Below the pieces are notes generated by a model. The model saw nothing but the letters and a program-made list of their open reading frames with translations, did not search any database and was not told where the DNA came from. DNA of 5,083 nucleotides from an uncultured Chlorobiota bacterium (lineage in GTDB: Bacteria; Bacteroidota; Kapaibacteriia; OLB7), in the NCBI GenBank assembly GCA_946481475.1, contig CAMLOB010000350.1, positions 1-5,083 of the forward strand. Direction: 5' to 3'. The translations under genes were made by a program, and so were the position numbers. Positions 1 to 5,074 of the stretch are shown here, one piece after another (position 1 is the stretch's first letter; every line of letters begins with the position of its first letter).

Positions 1-806
1 CCAATTCCAAACTCCAGTCTGCCGTCTTCAAAATCGTTGTAGGAGATTGGATATACATAGCTACCTTGTAAAAAGAAATCGCCCAAGGGAATAGCGACTA
101 ATGCAGATACTACTCCATCTTTGACAGTCTCTTCAAACAACTTCTCGAATTCTTCCTCTTTTCCTAAAACGGAGTACAGCTCTAGTTTGATGCCAACAAA
201 AATGATTTCCAACCAGCCATTAACAGCGATATTGCCTACCAAAAATGAATTTGTGAAGGTAGAGTTTGCGGCGGTATCAGAAGATGACTGAATTGCGAAA
301 GACCCAGAAAACCCAACTGTAATGCCTTGAGATGCACTCGTCTTATCTTGTGAAAGGCCACCGAATAGACCGCCTTTTGCCGCAAACTCAAGATTGATGT
401 TGCCACGTGCATCTAGGATGTTCTGGACGTTCTGACTATCAGATGTTGCTGCAAAGGGGGACTCAACATCTAAGTTTAGGCCTAAGGATAAGCCAGAGGT
501 TCTGGCTTCAGACATCGCAAAATATGATTTCGAAGCAGTAATGTTAGGAGCTAATATGTATAGCGATGGCTCACCCAATCTTGTCTTCACCAATGGTACT
601 AGCTTCAGCGGTTTTAGATGAGTCTTAGGGAAACCATCATCAAAAGGGATGTAGTTAGAACCATCAGGATAGCTGGACTCATCGTGAAATGGAAAATCAG
701 TTACCAAGTTTTGAGAGTAGCTGCATTGGGCTGCTACAAGAAAGAAAAAGAAGAATGAGATAACTGACGTTCCATTTGCCAGCAAATCGTTTGAAATGAA
801 ACTCAT
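1..806 (-). CDS. Partial exported beta-rich protein, possibly outer-membrane or surface protein (C-terminus beyond window)
   Basis: An open frame runs from an ATG at 806 leftwards for 268 codons without a stop and leaves the window, so only the N-terminal part is seen. Residues about 15-26 form a phenylalanine-rich hydrophobic stretch (SVISFFFFFLVAA) like a signal-peptide core. A signal peptidase I site could lie after VAA (residue 26) or near SYSQ (residue 32). Cys28 is preceded by AAQ, which is not a good lipobox. The n-region has no Lys or Arg, which is unusual. The mature part is rich in Ser, Gly, Asn and aromatics, with alternating polar and hydrophobic stretches around residues 105-115, 135-172, 186-212 and 235-255, as in beta-barrel or beta-sandwich proteins. 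No family is recognised. The start is chosen because it places the hydrophobic stretch correctly and a stop lies 17 codons upstream in frame. No Shine-Dalgarno sequence precedes it. G+C is lower than in the adjacent operon, so it may be a separate unit. Confidence 0.75.
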   Translation of the reverse strand, partial: MSFISNDLLANGTSVISFFFFFLVAAQCSYSQNLVTDFPFHDESSYPDGSNYIPFDDGFPKTHLKPLKLVPLVKTRLGEPSLYILAPNITASKSYFAMSEARTSGLSLGLNLDVESPFAATSDSQNVQNILDARGNINLEFAAKGGLFGGLSQDKTSASQGITVGFSGSFAIQSSSDTAANSTFTNSFLVGNIAVNGWLEIIFVGIKLELYSVLGKEEEFEKLFEETVKDGVVSALVAIPLGDFFLQGSYVYPISYNDFEDGRLEFGI

Positions 807-869
807 GGTTGTTTGTTCTTGGTTAGTGGAATTTGCTCCGGCCAACTACGAATAATAGAAACAGATTGA
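807..869. other. Short intergenic gap between membrane-protein gene and exported-protein gene
   Basis: This 63-base AT-rich spacer separates two minus-strand genes. It has no T-run terminator, no clear promoter and no Shine-Dalgarno sequence. The exported-protein gene could therefore be read through from the operon or have a promoter of a type not recognised here. Confidence 0.5.
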
Positions 870-1688
870 CTATCGCACTAAGGGTGCGTCTTCCTCCTCA
901 GTCATCATGCCGAGCAGGGCTTTGCGCATCTCCGGGTCATTCGGTTTGCGCCCCAGAAAACGATAGCCCCGTGTTTCCTGTTCATCCTTGTCATACAGAA
1001 ATGAACTCTCCAATTCTTCGTTCAAAATCTTTTGATCTACCATATCCATGATCAGGTTATCTCCAGCAGCGTAATTGACACGGTAACTGATTGCATAGAC
1101 GATACTGCTCACGATCAACAGTGGTCCTAATGCCTGTCCGATCAGGGTCAGGAAGATCCCGGCGATAAAGAAGGGGGCAGGCTCCAGCCAGCATTCAATC
1201 AGGCGGGGATCGGCTCTTCTTCCGCCAATCTCAATGTTCCAAAAGAATGCGAGCTTCCTTCCGCTATAGTAACTGTACTGGGGTACTTCAAGTGCAGATG
1301 GCCTGTCTTTCATGGATCTATGATGCTGAATTCCCATCCACAAGAAGGCAAACAGATAGATGTACCAGCCCAAAAACTTGATCCAAATGCTGCTATCTGC
1401 GTATGCCGCATCGACTTGTGCGCCCAAGACACTAAAGACCGGAAAGACGGTAGAAAAAAGAACAAGCAAAACATAGGGCCATACCGGGATAAGGGCGAGA
1501 AAGAGGAAAGTGGCAATCACTGTAGAGAGGCGGAAATACCGTTCCCCGAAATCCTTGCGGATGAAGACCTCGATCAAGGCCCGGCAAGGGGAGGCAAAGA
1601 GATCGAAGATGCCCAGAATGACAACCTTGACAAAGCTCTCGCTACGTCCAGTCACAATACTACTGCTTCTGTTTGCGTGCTTTTCCAT
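870..1688 (-). CDS. Multi-pass inner-membrane protein of the coupling-protein operon (hypothetical)
   Basis: This 272-residue protein has several hydrophobic blocks: residues about 54-88, long enough for two passes and broken by a Pro-Trp-Pro at 69-71; 101-120; and 172-202, one or two passes. The N-terminal 50 residues include an amphipathic stretch (residues 18-45) ending in RKDFGERYFR. The loop at about 121-171 and the C-terminal tail after 203 are hydrophilic. The tail is rich in Asp and Glu and contains YDKDEQETRGYRFLGRKPNDPEMRKALLGMM, which is divided here as YDKDEQETRGYRF then LGRKPNDPEMRKALLGMM. It looks like a folded cytosolic segment. No named family is recognised. Its ATG shares one base with the ATPase stop (TGATG), and AGGAG lies 8 bases before the ATG inside the ATPase gene, so the two are probably made together. 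Because the ATPase has no membrane segment, this protein is a good candidate for its membrane anchor or channel partner (inference). Function is otherwise unknown. Confidence 0.85.
   Translation of the reverse strand: MEKHANRSSSIVTGRSESFVKVVILGIFDLFASPCRALIEVFIRKDFGERYFRLSTVIATFLFLALIPVWPYVLLVLFSTVFPVFSVLGAQVDAAYADSSIWIKFLGWYIYLFAFLWMGIQHHRSMKDRPSALEVPQYSYYSGRKLAFFWNIEIGGRRADPRLIECWLEPAPFFIAGIFLTLIGQALGPLLIVSSIVYAISYRVNYAAGDNLIMDMVDQKILNEELESSFLYDKDEQETRGYRFLGRKPNDPEMRKALLGMMTEEEDAPLVR
874..888 (-). other. Small hairpin just inside the 3' end of the membrane-protein gene
   Basis: CGCAC (874-878) and GTGCG (884-888) form a five-pair stem with a five-base loop just before the stop codon at 872-870. 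No run of T follows on the minus strand, so it is at best a weak or partial transcription stop. It may be chance. Confidence 0.2.
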
Positions 1689-3199
1689 CAGAGGGACTCC
1701 TGAAATGTTGGTGTATAGTTCTGGTCGAATGTCGCCTTGATAAAGCTCTCGTCCGTTGAGAGCACGTTCCCCTGAAAGTGGAGATAGGCGGCCACCCGGC
1801 CCTTGTTCTTCATGCCACCTGTTTTCAGGCGCGGGAATTCCTCCGGCCTGATGATCTTGTCGATCTTGAGGCTCTTGGTCTTGGATGCAGAAAACTGACC
1901 AGAGACAGACGTTTGGCGGGACATCTCCTCAAAGAATCCCTCGCCGATCAGTTCGGAAGCATAGCGGTTCGTCTCCATGTCGGCATTGGCGTGAAAGATT
2001 TTTGTGGAAAGGGTGCCGAGAAAGCTTTTCACCCGGAAGTCGGATTTCGCGCCCCCCATGTTGGCGTGATAGTTCGGCAGGTTCTGAGAGATGTAGACCG
2101 TGGCGATCCGGGAGCTGCGGGCCGTCGCCTGATATTCGGAATCGTATTCATGGAGGAAGTTCTGCGCCTCGTCCGCCCAGAGGAAGACCGGGCGGCCATT
2201 CTCCGCGATCTGCCGTTTCTCCATCGCCCGCTGCCAGATATACTTGAACATGATCTGGCAGTCCCGGCCCACCTTGTGGTAAAGCTTGACGGGTATATCC
2301 AGCAAAATGATCTTGCCGTCGAGGCAGTCCTGTGGCGTGAACGTCGAGTCTCCCCGGCAAAAGAGGGAATAGACCGGCTCACGAAGTAAGCGGAACAGGA
2401 ACCCCGAAAAGGAAAAGTCGATGACCGAGCGGGTCTTCTCAGAGAGGTGGCCGTAGGTCTCTTTAAAGAACTGGTCAATGAATTTCATCAGACGCGCAGC
2501 GGGTATGTCCCGGCAGACGGCGGCATCGTATGCCGCCTGGCTCTGGAGCGCGGCGAGATCATCGGTGGAGAGTGTCTCTTCCCAGAGGTGAACCTCCCGG
2601 GAAACCTTGTCGAGTGCCAGATCATAGGCTTTGCGGTACGCGCCCCCCGCCGGGGAGGAAGTGGTGTCGGCACCGGCGGGCAGGGTCTGCACGATGTCGT
2701 ACAGATCCTGTATCGACACGCGCCCGTAGGCCAACTGGCAGAGGTCAATAACGTGGAAAATCAGCATGTCGAGCGCCGTCTCCCAGAAGGGGTCTTGCTT
2801 GGCCCCGCTGGCTTTCTCCTCGCTTGCCTGAATGACGGTTTTGAGCACCTGCACGATGTTCTCGGTATTGCCGCCCCGTCCTTCATAGGCCAGAAAGTTG
2901 AAGGTGTGCTGACCCCCGGGAGCGACGATCAGCAGGTCATCCTCCCGCCCGGCCAGCGCACAGTATTCTTCCCACATCTCTTTCTCGTCCGGCTTGACCG
3001 TCAGGACCAGTCCACCAAACCCGGCGGCAAGGTATTTGAGGGCCAGCATCCGCCCGGAACCGGACGTCTTGCCCGACCCGATCCCGCCGAAGATCTGCAC
3101 CCCCTCCACGGCATTGCGAACCGTCCACGGACTACCCGCAAAATCAATCAGGGGCAGATCGAGATCGAACGAAGCCTGTAGGCCGTTTCTATCGCTCAT
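1688..3199 (-). CDS. Type IV coupling protein, VirD4/TraG-like ATPase with TraM-recognition-type C-terminal region
   Basis: This is the DNA-pumping motor that links relaxosome DNA to a type IV secretion channel in conjugation. With the start at 3199 it has 503 residues. Walker A is GGIGSGKT (residues 38-45, Lys44), followed by VLTVKPDEKEMW (65-76). A helical region at about 140-280 matches the all-alpha domain usually inserted between the Walker motifs. Walker B is VFLWADEAQNF (338-348, Asp343-Glu344), and YISQN (369-373) is the downstream sensor-like motif. The C-terminal part resembles TraM-recognition / TraG-D C-terminal domains. Typical VirD4 proteins are longer and carry two N-terminal membrane helices, and none is present here. 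The frame stays open upstream to 3493, with an alternative ATG at 3310, but that stretch overlaps the preceding gene. MSDRNGLQASFDLDLPLIDF looks like a natural N-terminus, and AGGA lies close upstream. It overlaps the preceding gene by 11 bases and the next by 1. Identification as a coupling-type ATPase is firm, and the exact start is less so. Confidence 0.93.
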   Translation of the reverse strand: MSDRNGLQASFDLDLPLIDFAGSPWTVRNAVEGVQIFGGIGSGKTSGSGRMLALKYLAAGFGGLVLTVKPDEKEMWEEYCALAGREDDLLIVAPGGQHTFNFLAYEGRGGNTENIVQVLKTVIQASEEKASGAKQDPFWETALDMLIFHVIDLCQLAYGRVSIQDLYDIVQTLPAGADTTSSPAGGAYRKAYDLALDKVSREVHLWEETLSTDDLAALQSQAAYDAAVCRDIPAARLMKFIDQFFKETYGHLSEKTRSVIDFSFSGFLFRLLREPVYSLFCRGDSTFTPQDCLDGKIILLDIPVKLYHKVGRDCQIMFKYIWQRAMEKRQIAENGRPVFLWADEAQNFLHEYDSEYQATARSSRIATVYISQNLPNYHANMGGAKSDFRVKSFLGTLSTKIFHANADMETNRYASELIGEGFFEEMSRQTSVSGQFSASKTKSLKIDKIIRPEEFPRLKTGGMKNKGRVAAYLHFQGNVLSTDESFIKATFDQNYTPTFQESL

Positions 3200-3536
3200 G
3201 ATCCTGGTCCCGGTCTTGTGGTGAGTCTGGTCGTGCTGTTTCCGTTCCTCCGGTATCGTCCTGCCGGTCCCTGCCGTGTGCTGCATCACGGCCTTGTCCC
3301 GGTTCTGCATGGTCCGGCGCATTGCGGTCGCCGTCAAGCCATGCCGGACGCATCTCCTTTGCCTGTTCGCGCACATATTGCGTCCTGCCGTCGCGGAATC
3401 CCTCGAACCACGGAGATTCAAGGCTTGGATGTGACAACTGCTTTGCGAGTTCAGGCAAACGTTCGGTGATGATATAGCCGTCATTAAATCCACGCGCGTA
3501 GTCGCTCTCCATCGCTTCGATCATTTCATCGTTCAT
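3189..3536 (-). CDS. Small conserved hypothetical protein of conjugation-type operon, with charged disordered tail
   Basis: This soluble protein has 115 residues. Residues 1-68 (MNDEMIEAMESDYARGFNDG to RPAWLDG) look like a compact acidic, mainly helical domain with two similar Gly-Phe-x-Asp/Gly patches, ARGFNDGY (14-21) and FEGFRDGR (44-51). That pattern resembles small proteins I associate with Bacteroidota transfer regions, and no function is known. Residues 69-115 are almost entirely Asp, Arg, Gln, Gly and Pro with no hydrophobic core, so they are probably disordered. The start is supported by AGGAG 11 bases upstream and by a gap of only two bases after the helix-turn-helix gene. The 3' end overlaps the ATPase start by 11 bases, which suggests coupled translation. 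It could be an accessory factor for the ATPase or the DNA-binding protein. That is inferred from position alone. Confidence 0.82.
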   Translation of the reverse strand: MNDEMIEAMESDYARGFNDGYIITERLPELAKQLSHPSLESPWFEGFRDGRTQYVREQAKEMRPAWLDGDRNAPDHAEPGQGRDAAHGRDRQDDTGGTETARPDSPQDRDQDHER

Positions 3537-3538
3537 AG

Positions 3539-3808
3539 CTAAAAGGTCTCCTGTGCATGTTCTTCGAGGTAGGCATCAATCGAGGCGCGATCGTAGAGGA
3601 TGATCCGCTTCTGCGGCTGGGAAAAGCGGATTCTTCCCTCGTCCCGCAGCTTTTGCAGCGTGGTTTTCGACTTGATATTGAGCAGCCGCATGGCTTCGGT
3701 ATCGTCGATCCACTTGTCAGGCTGCACACCATGTACCGCCTGCAAGCGCAACACCACCTGCTCAACCAGCGCAAAAAACGCCGCTTCTTCAAGACAGATC
3801 ACGTCCAT
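3539..3808 (-). CDS. Helix-turn-helix DNA-binding protein, excisionase/MerR-like (HTH_17 type)
   Basis: The first gene of the operon encodes 89 residues from the ATG at 3808. A TTG two codons upstream (3814) is possible but less likely. Residues 5-27 form an amphipathic helix that may dimerise. Residues about 33-83 form a winged helix-turn-helix: DDTEAMRLLNIKSKTTLQKL (35-54), then RDEGRIRFSQPQKRIILYDR (55-74), then a final helix SIDAYLEEHAQETF (76-89). The pattern of a trap helix, 'S-x-T-T-L-Q-K-L-R-D-E-G-x-I', a wing, and 'Y-D-R-x-S-I-D-x-Y-L' is typical of small excisionase/HTH_17 proteins common in Bacteroidota mobile elements. It probably binds DNA near its own operon or acts as an element-control factor. 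Which of these cannot be decided from the sequence. No Shine-Dalgarno sequence lies at normal distance. An AGGAG at 3835-3831 is 22 bases away and sits inside a hairpin. Confidence 0.88.
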   Translation of the reverse strand: MDVICLEEAAFFALVEQVVLRLQAVHGVQPDKWIDDTEAMRLLNIKSKTTLQKLRDEGRIRFSQPQKRIILYDRASIDAYLEEHAQETF

Positions 3809-3830
3809 GACCAAGAATGTGCGGTTATAT

Positions 3831-3871
3831 CTCCTGCCCGACGGAAAAATGAGGGTTCTTTCCGTCAGGAG
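3831..3871 (-). promoter_or_regulatory. Leader hairpin upstream of operon that pairs an AGGAG motif
   Basis: On the minus strand, CTCCT-GACGGAAA (3871-3859) pairs with TTTCCGTC (3847-3840) and, after a four-base GGGC bulge, with AGGAG (3835-3831). This gives 8 plus 5 pairs around an 11-base loop. If transcribed, it would sit in the 5' leader of the helix-turn-helix gene and hide the only purine-rich ribosome-binding-like sequence nearby. It could instead be a protein-binding inverted repeat. No T-run follows, so it is not an intrinsic terminator. Confidence 0.45.
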
Positions 3872-4007
3872 GCTACTACAGTTCTACGACAGGGCAGACC
3901 ATTCAGGCACCCGGTCGAAGGCAGTTTTCGGCAAGCGGATCAAATCCGGGAAAACGCCACACGTTGGAGGTTGTAGCGAAATGTACAGAGGTTTTCAGAG
4001 AAATGCC

Positions 4008-4025
4008 ATCCCTGAATTCAGGGAT
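4008..4025. repeat. 18-base perfect palindrome, possible operator or recombination/transfer site
   Basis: ATCCCTGAATTCAGGGAT is a perfect inverted repeat with no spacer, about 200 bases upstream of the operon start and 345 bases upstream of the 65-residue gene. Perfect 18-base palindromes are rare by chance in a region this size and commonly bind dimeric proteins. The helix-turn-helix protein encoded next door is a candidate binder (inference). Confidence 0.5.
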
Positions 4026-4173
4026 TTTGGGGCCGAACTAAAAGGTTATTCACTGATGGAAGTTTTTGAGGAACCTCCTGAAATCTGAAAAATTCTGATA
4101 AACGAGGAGGGTGGATAAAACCAAAAGACGATACTGAGTGATGTAAGGGCAATAGGAGTTACTGCAACATTTC

Positions 4174-4216
4174 TCTCTAGAGAACGTTTGAGGTCTGTAG
4201 AATCACACGGTTCTCT
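4174..4216. repeat. Short palindrome and overlapping inverted repeat
   Basis: TCTCTAGAGA (4174-4183) is a ten-base palindrome. It overlaps AGAGAAC (4179-4185), which is the inverse of GTTCTCT (4210-4216) with a 24-base spacer. Two alternative pairings of the same arm are therefore possible. No function is assigned, and a chance origin is possible. Confidence 0.25.
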
Positions 4217-4303
4217 GTGCTCAATAGATAGATTCCTTGGGAGTTTCAGCGATTTTGACTCATAATAGGTGCATAGAGGTTAGTTCGACTTGTGTTTTTC
4301 TAT

Positions 4304-4333
4304 TTGACAAGAAGCGGTATCTCATCGTATCTT
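4304..4333 (+). promoter_or_regulatory. Predicted promoter of the 65-residue gene
   Basis: TTGACA (4304-4309) is a perfect -35-type hexamer. It is followed after 18 bases by TATCTT (4328-4333) as a -10. The start of transcription would fall near 4340, giving a leader of about 30 bases with the ribosome binding site in it. The sequence TTTG (4303-4306) with TATCTTG also loosely resembles the Bacteroidota TTTG / TAnnTTTG pattern, one base short and with a long spacer, so the sigma factor type is uncertain. Confidence 0.5.
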
Positions 4334-4357
4334 GTAGCGGAGGAATCATTCCAAACT

Positions 4358-4362
4358 AGGAG
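4358..4362 (+). promoter_or_regulatory. Ribosome binding site deciding the start of the 65-residue gene
   Basis: AGGAG ends seven bases before the ATG at 4370. It favours this ATG over an in-frame ATG at 4292, which lies upstream of the predicted promoter and has no such motif. Confidence 0.7.
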
Positions 4363-4369
4363 TCAAGTT

Positions 4370-4567
4370 ATGAACATGAAAGTTGCCAAATCAGAAACGG
4401 CCAGAGAGAAGAAGGCAAAAGTTTTTGCCAATGAGAAAGCTTCAAAAGAGTATTGGGAGAAGATAGAGGCTGGAGAGACTCACTTTACAATTGAAGTTGA
4501 CGGAGAAAAAATTGAATTTAAAATAATTGGAGTGCCGGATCGGAAATTTATGGTTCCTCAACTGTAG
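4370..4567 (+). CDS. Small charged hypothetical protein, 65 residues
   Basis: A free-standing small gene whose start is fixed by AGGAG at 7 bases. An in-frame extension to 4292 would run through the predicted promoter and is rejected. Residues 1-35 are rich in Lys, Glu and Ala (VAKSETAREKKAKVFANEKA, then SKEYWEKIEAG) and should form a long amphipathic helix. Residues 36-65 (THFTIEVDGEKIEFKIIGVP, then DRKFMVPQL) look like two or three beta strands with a tight VDGEK turn. There is no signal peptide, membrane segment, cysteine or known motif, and no family is recognised. Pale similarity in layout to antitoxins or small regulators is not enough to name it. No partner gene lies beside it on the same strand: a strong terminator follows at once and the nearest upstream operon is divergent. 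It is therefore probably transcribed alone. Lower G+C than the operon suggests a different origin or host-adapted composition. Confidence 0.75.
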   Translation: MNMKVAKSETAREKKAKVFANEKASKEYWEKIEAGETHFTIEVDGEKIEFKIIGVPDRKFMVPQL

Positions 4568-4580
4568 ATTAATTGTGATC

Positions 4581-4613
4581 AAAAACCACCACATATAGTG
4601 GTGGTTTTTTTTT
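4581..4613 (+). terminator. Strong rho-independent terminator after the 65-residue gene
   Basis: CCACCAC (4586-4592) pairs with GTGGTGG (4598-4604) around a five-base ATATA loop. The stem extends by five A-T pairs (4581-4585 with 4605-4609), and a run of nine T (4605-4613) follows. It begins 14 bases after the stop codon. The A-run on the left side would let it act on the opposite strand as well. Confidence 0.92.
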
Positions 4614-4896
4614 AGAGTCCATCCCAAGTAATCGTTTTCGCACAAATTTCGCAGGTTTACGCCTATGGCTTTCGATTCTGTGAGAATATCACAACTGTGT
4701 TACTGGAGATGCTTTGAAAGATCCTAGCCGTTGGGGAGATTGTGAATTCTGTTTGAAAAAATAATCTATCTGAATGTGTCAAATCTCTGAATTGTTATTT
4801 TGCGGACAGATTCTTAAAGTTGTTGATGCTGATCAGGTTGTGTTTGTCCTAAATATTACTTCCCATAAAGCCAGTATTCGGCTGCTGAATTTTCCG

Positions 4897-4917
4897 CTCC
4901 ATTCGCATTGAATGGGG
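4897..4917. repeat. Inverted repeat CCATTC / GAATGG
   Basis: CCATTC (4899-4904) and GAATGG (4910-4915) form a six-pair stem with a five-base loop, extendable by one G-T and one C-G pair to 4897 and 4917. There is no T-run after it. Function is unknown. Confidence 0.3.
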
Positions 4918-4983
4918 TGAGATTAAAGTTGTGGCTGTCGACTCGTAGTATATTTTCTTCGGTCCCACATTGAAGGAATATGA

Positions 4984-5037
4984 ATATTGCCTTCCCCGCA
5001 GTTGTCATACTTCTGTTCTCCTTCCCCGGTATATTGC
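4984..5037. repeat. Pair of short direct repeats near the right edge
   Basis: CCTTCCCCG occurs at 4990-4998 and 5020-5028, 30 bases apart, close to three helical turns. ATATTGC occurs at 4984-4990 and 5031-5037. Repeats at helical spacing upstream of a possible gene start may be regulator binding sites. They are short enough to be chance. Confidence 0.3.
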
Positions 5038-5067
5038 TGAGGTATACTTATCGCAAAGGTTTTTTTG

Positions 5068-5074
5068 GGAGGAG
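5068..5074 (+). promoter_or_regulatory. Ribosome-binding-like motif for a gene starting at or beyond the right edge
   Basis: GGAGGAG (5068-5074) is a strong Shine-Dalgarno match. It lies 5 bases before a TTG (5080-5082) and 9 bases before the window end, so translation could start at the TTG or at a codon just outside. The gene itself cannot be seen. Confidence 0.4.

Larger units (their letters stand above)
3809..4369. other. Intergenic region between divergent operon and small plus-strand gene
   Basis: This stretch of about 560 bases has no convincing gene. The open frames across it on the plus strand begin inside the antisense of the helix-turn-helix gene and lack start signals or recognisable protein sequence. 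It holds the leader hairpin at 3831-3871, a short CGGAT/ATCCG hairpin near 3940-3952, the palindrome at 4008-4025, a palindrome plus inverted repeat at 4174-4216, and the promoter of the 65-residue gene. No strong promoter for the minus-strand operon was found. Such a position beside a coupling-protein operon could carry an origin of transfer, but no nick-site consensus is recognised. Confidence 0.6.

Noticed and set aside
1320..1740. Plus-strand open frames opposite the membrane-protein gene
   Set aside because: They are very rich in charged residues, as expected from the complement of hydrophobic codons, and have no independent support.
1778..3181. Long plus-strand open frames (1778-2389 and 2447-3181) opposite the coupling ATPase
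   Set aside because: They are antisense to a clear Walker-motif ATPase in GC-rich DNA, their proteins have no recognisable domain, and the starts lack ribosome binding sites.
3557..4088. Plus-strand open frames opposite the helix-turn-helix gene and running into the gap
   Set aside because: They start inside the antisense of a well-supported gene, have no start signals and translate to sequence without domain character.
4276..4292. GTTCGA motif suggesting a tRNA T-arm
   Set aside because: The surrounding bases do not form a T-stem or any cloverleaf, and no tRNA gene is present.
4292..4369. 26-codon upstream extension of the 65-residue gene
   Set aside because: It runs through the predicted promoter and lacks a ribosome binding site, whereas AGGAG sits at ideal distance from the ATG at 4370.
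4442..4645. Minus-strand open frame of 67 codons over the 65-residue gene and its terminator
   Set aside because: It is an antisense frame across an intrinsic terminator, with Asn/Phe/Leu-rich sequence typical of AT-rich shadow frames.
4679..4693. TGTGA-N5-TCACA, resembling a CRP-type site
   Set aside because: The spacer is five rather than six bases, the arms are only five bases, and no promoter is evident beside it.
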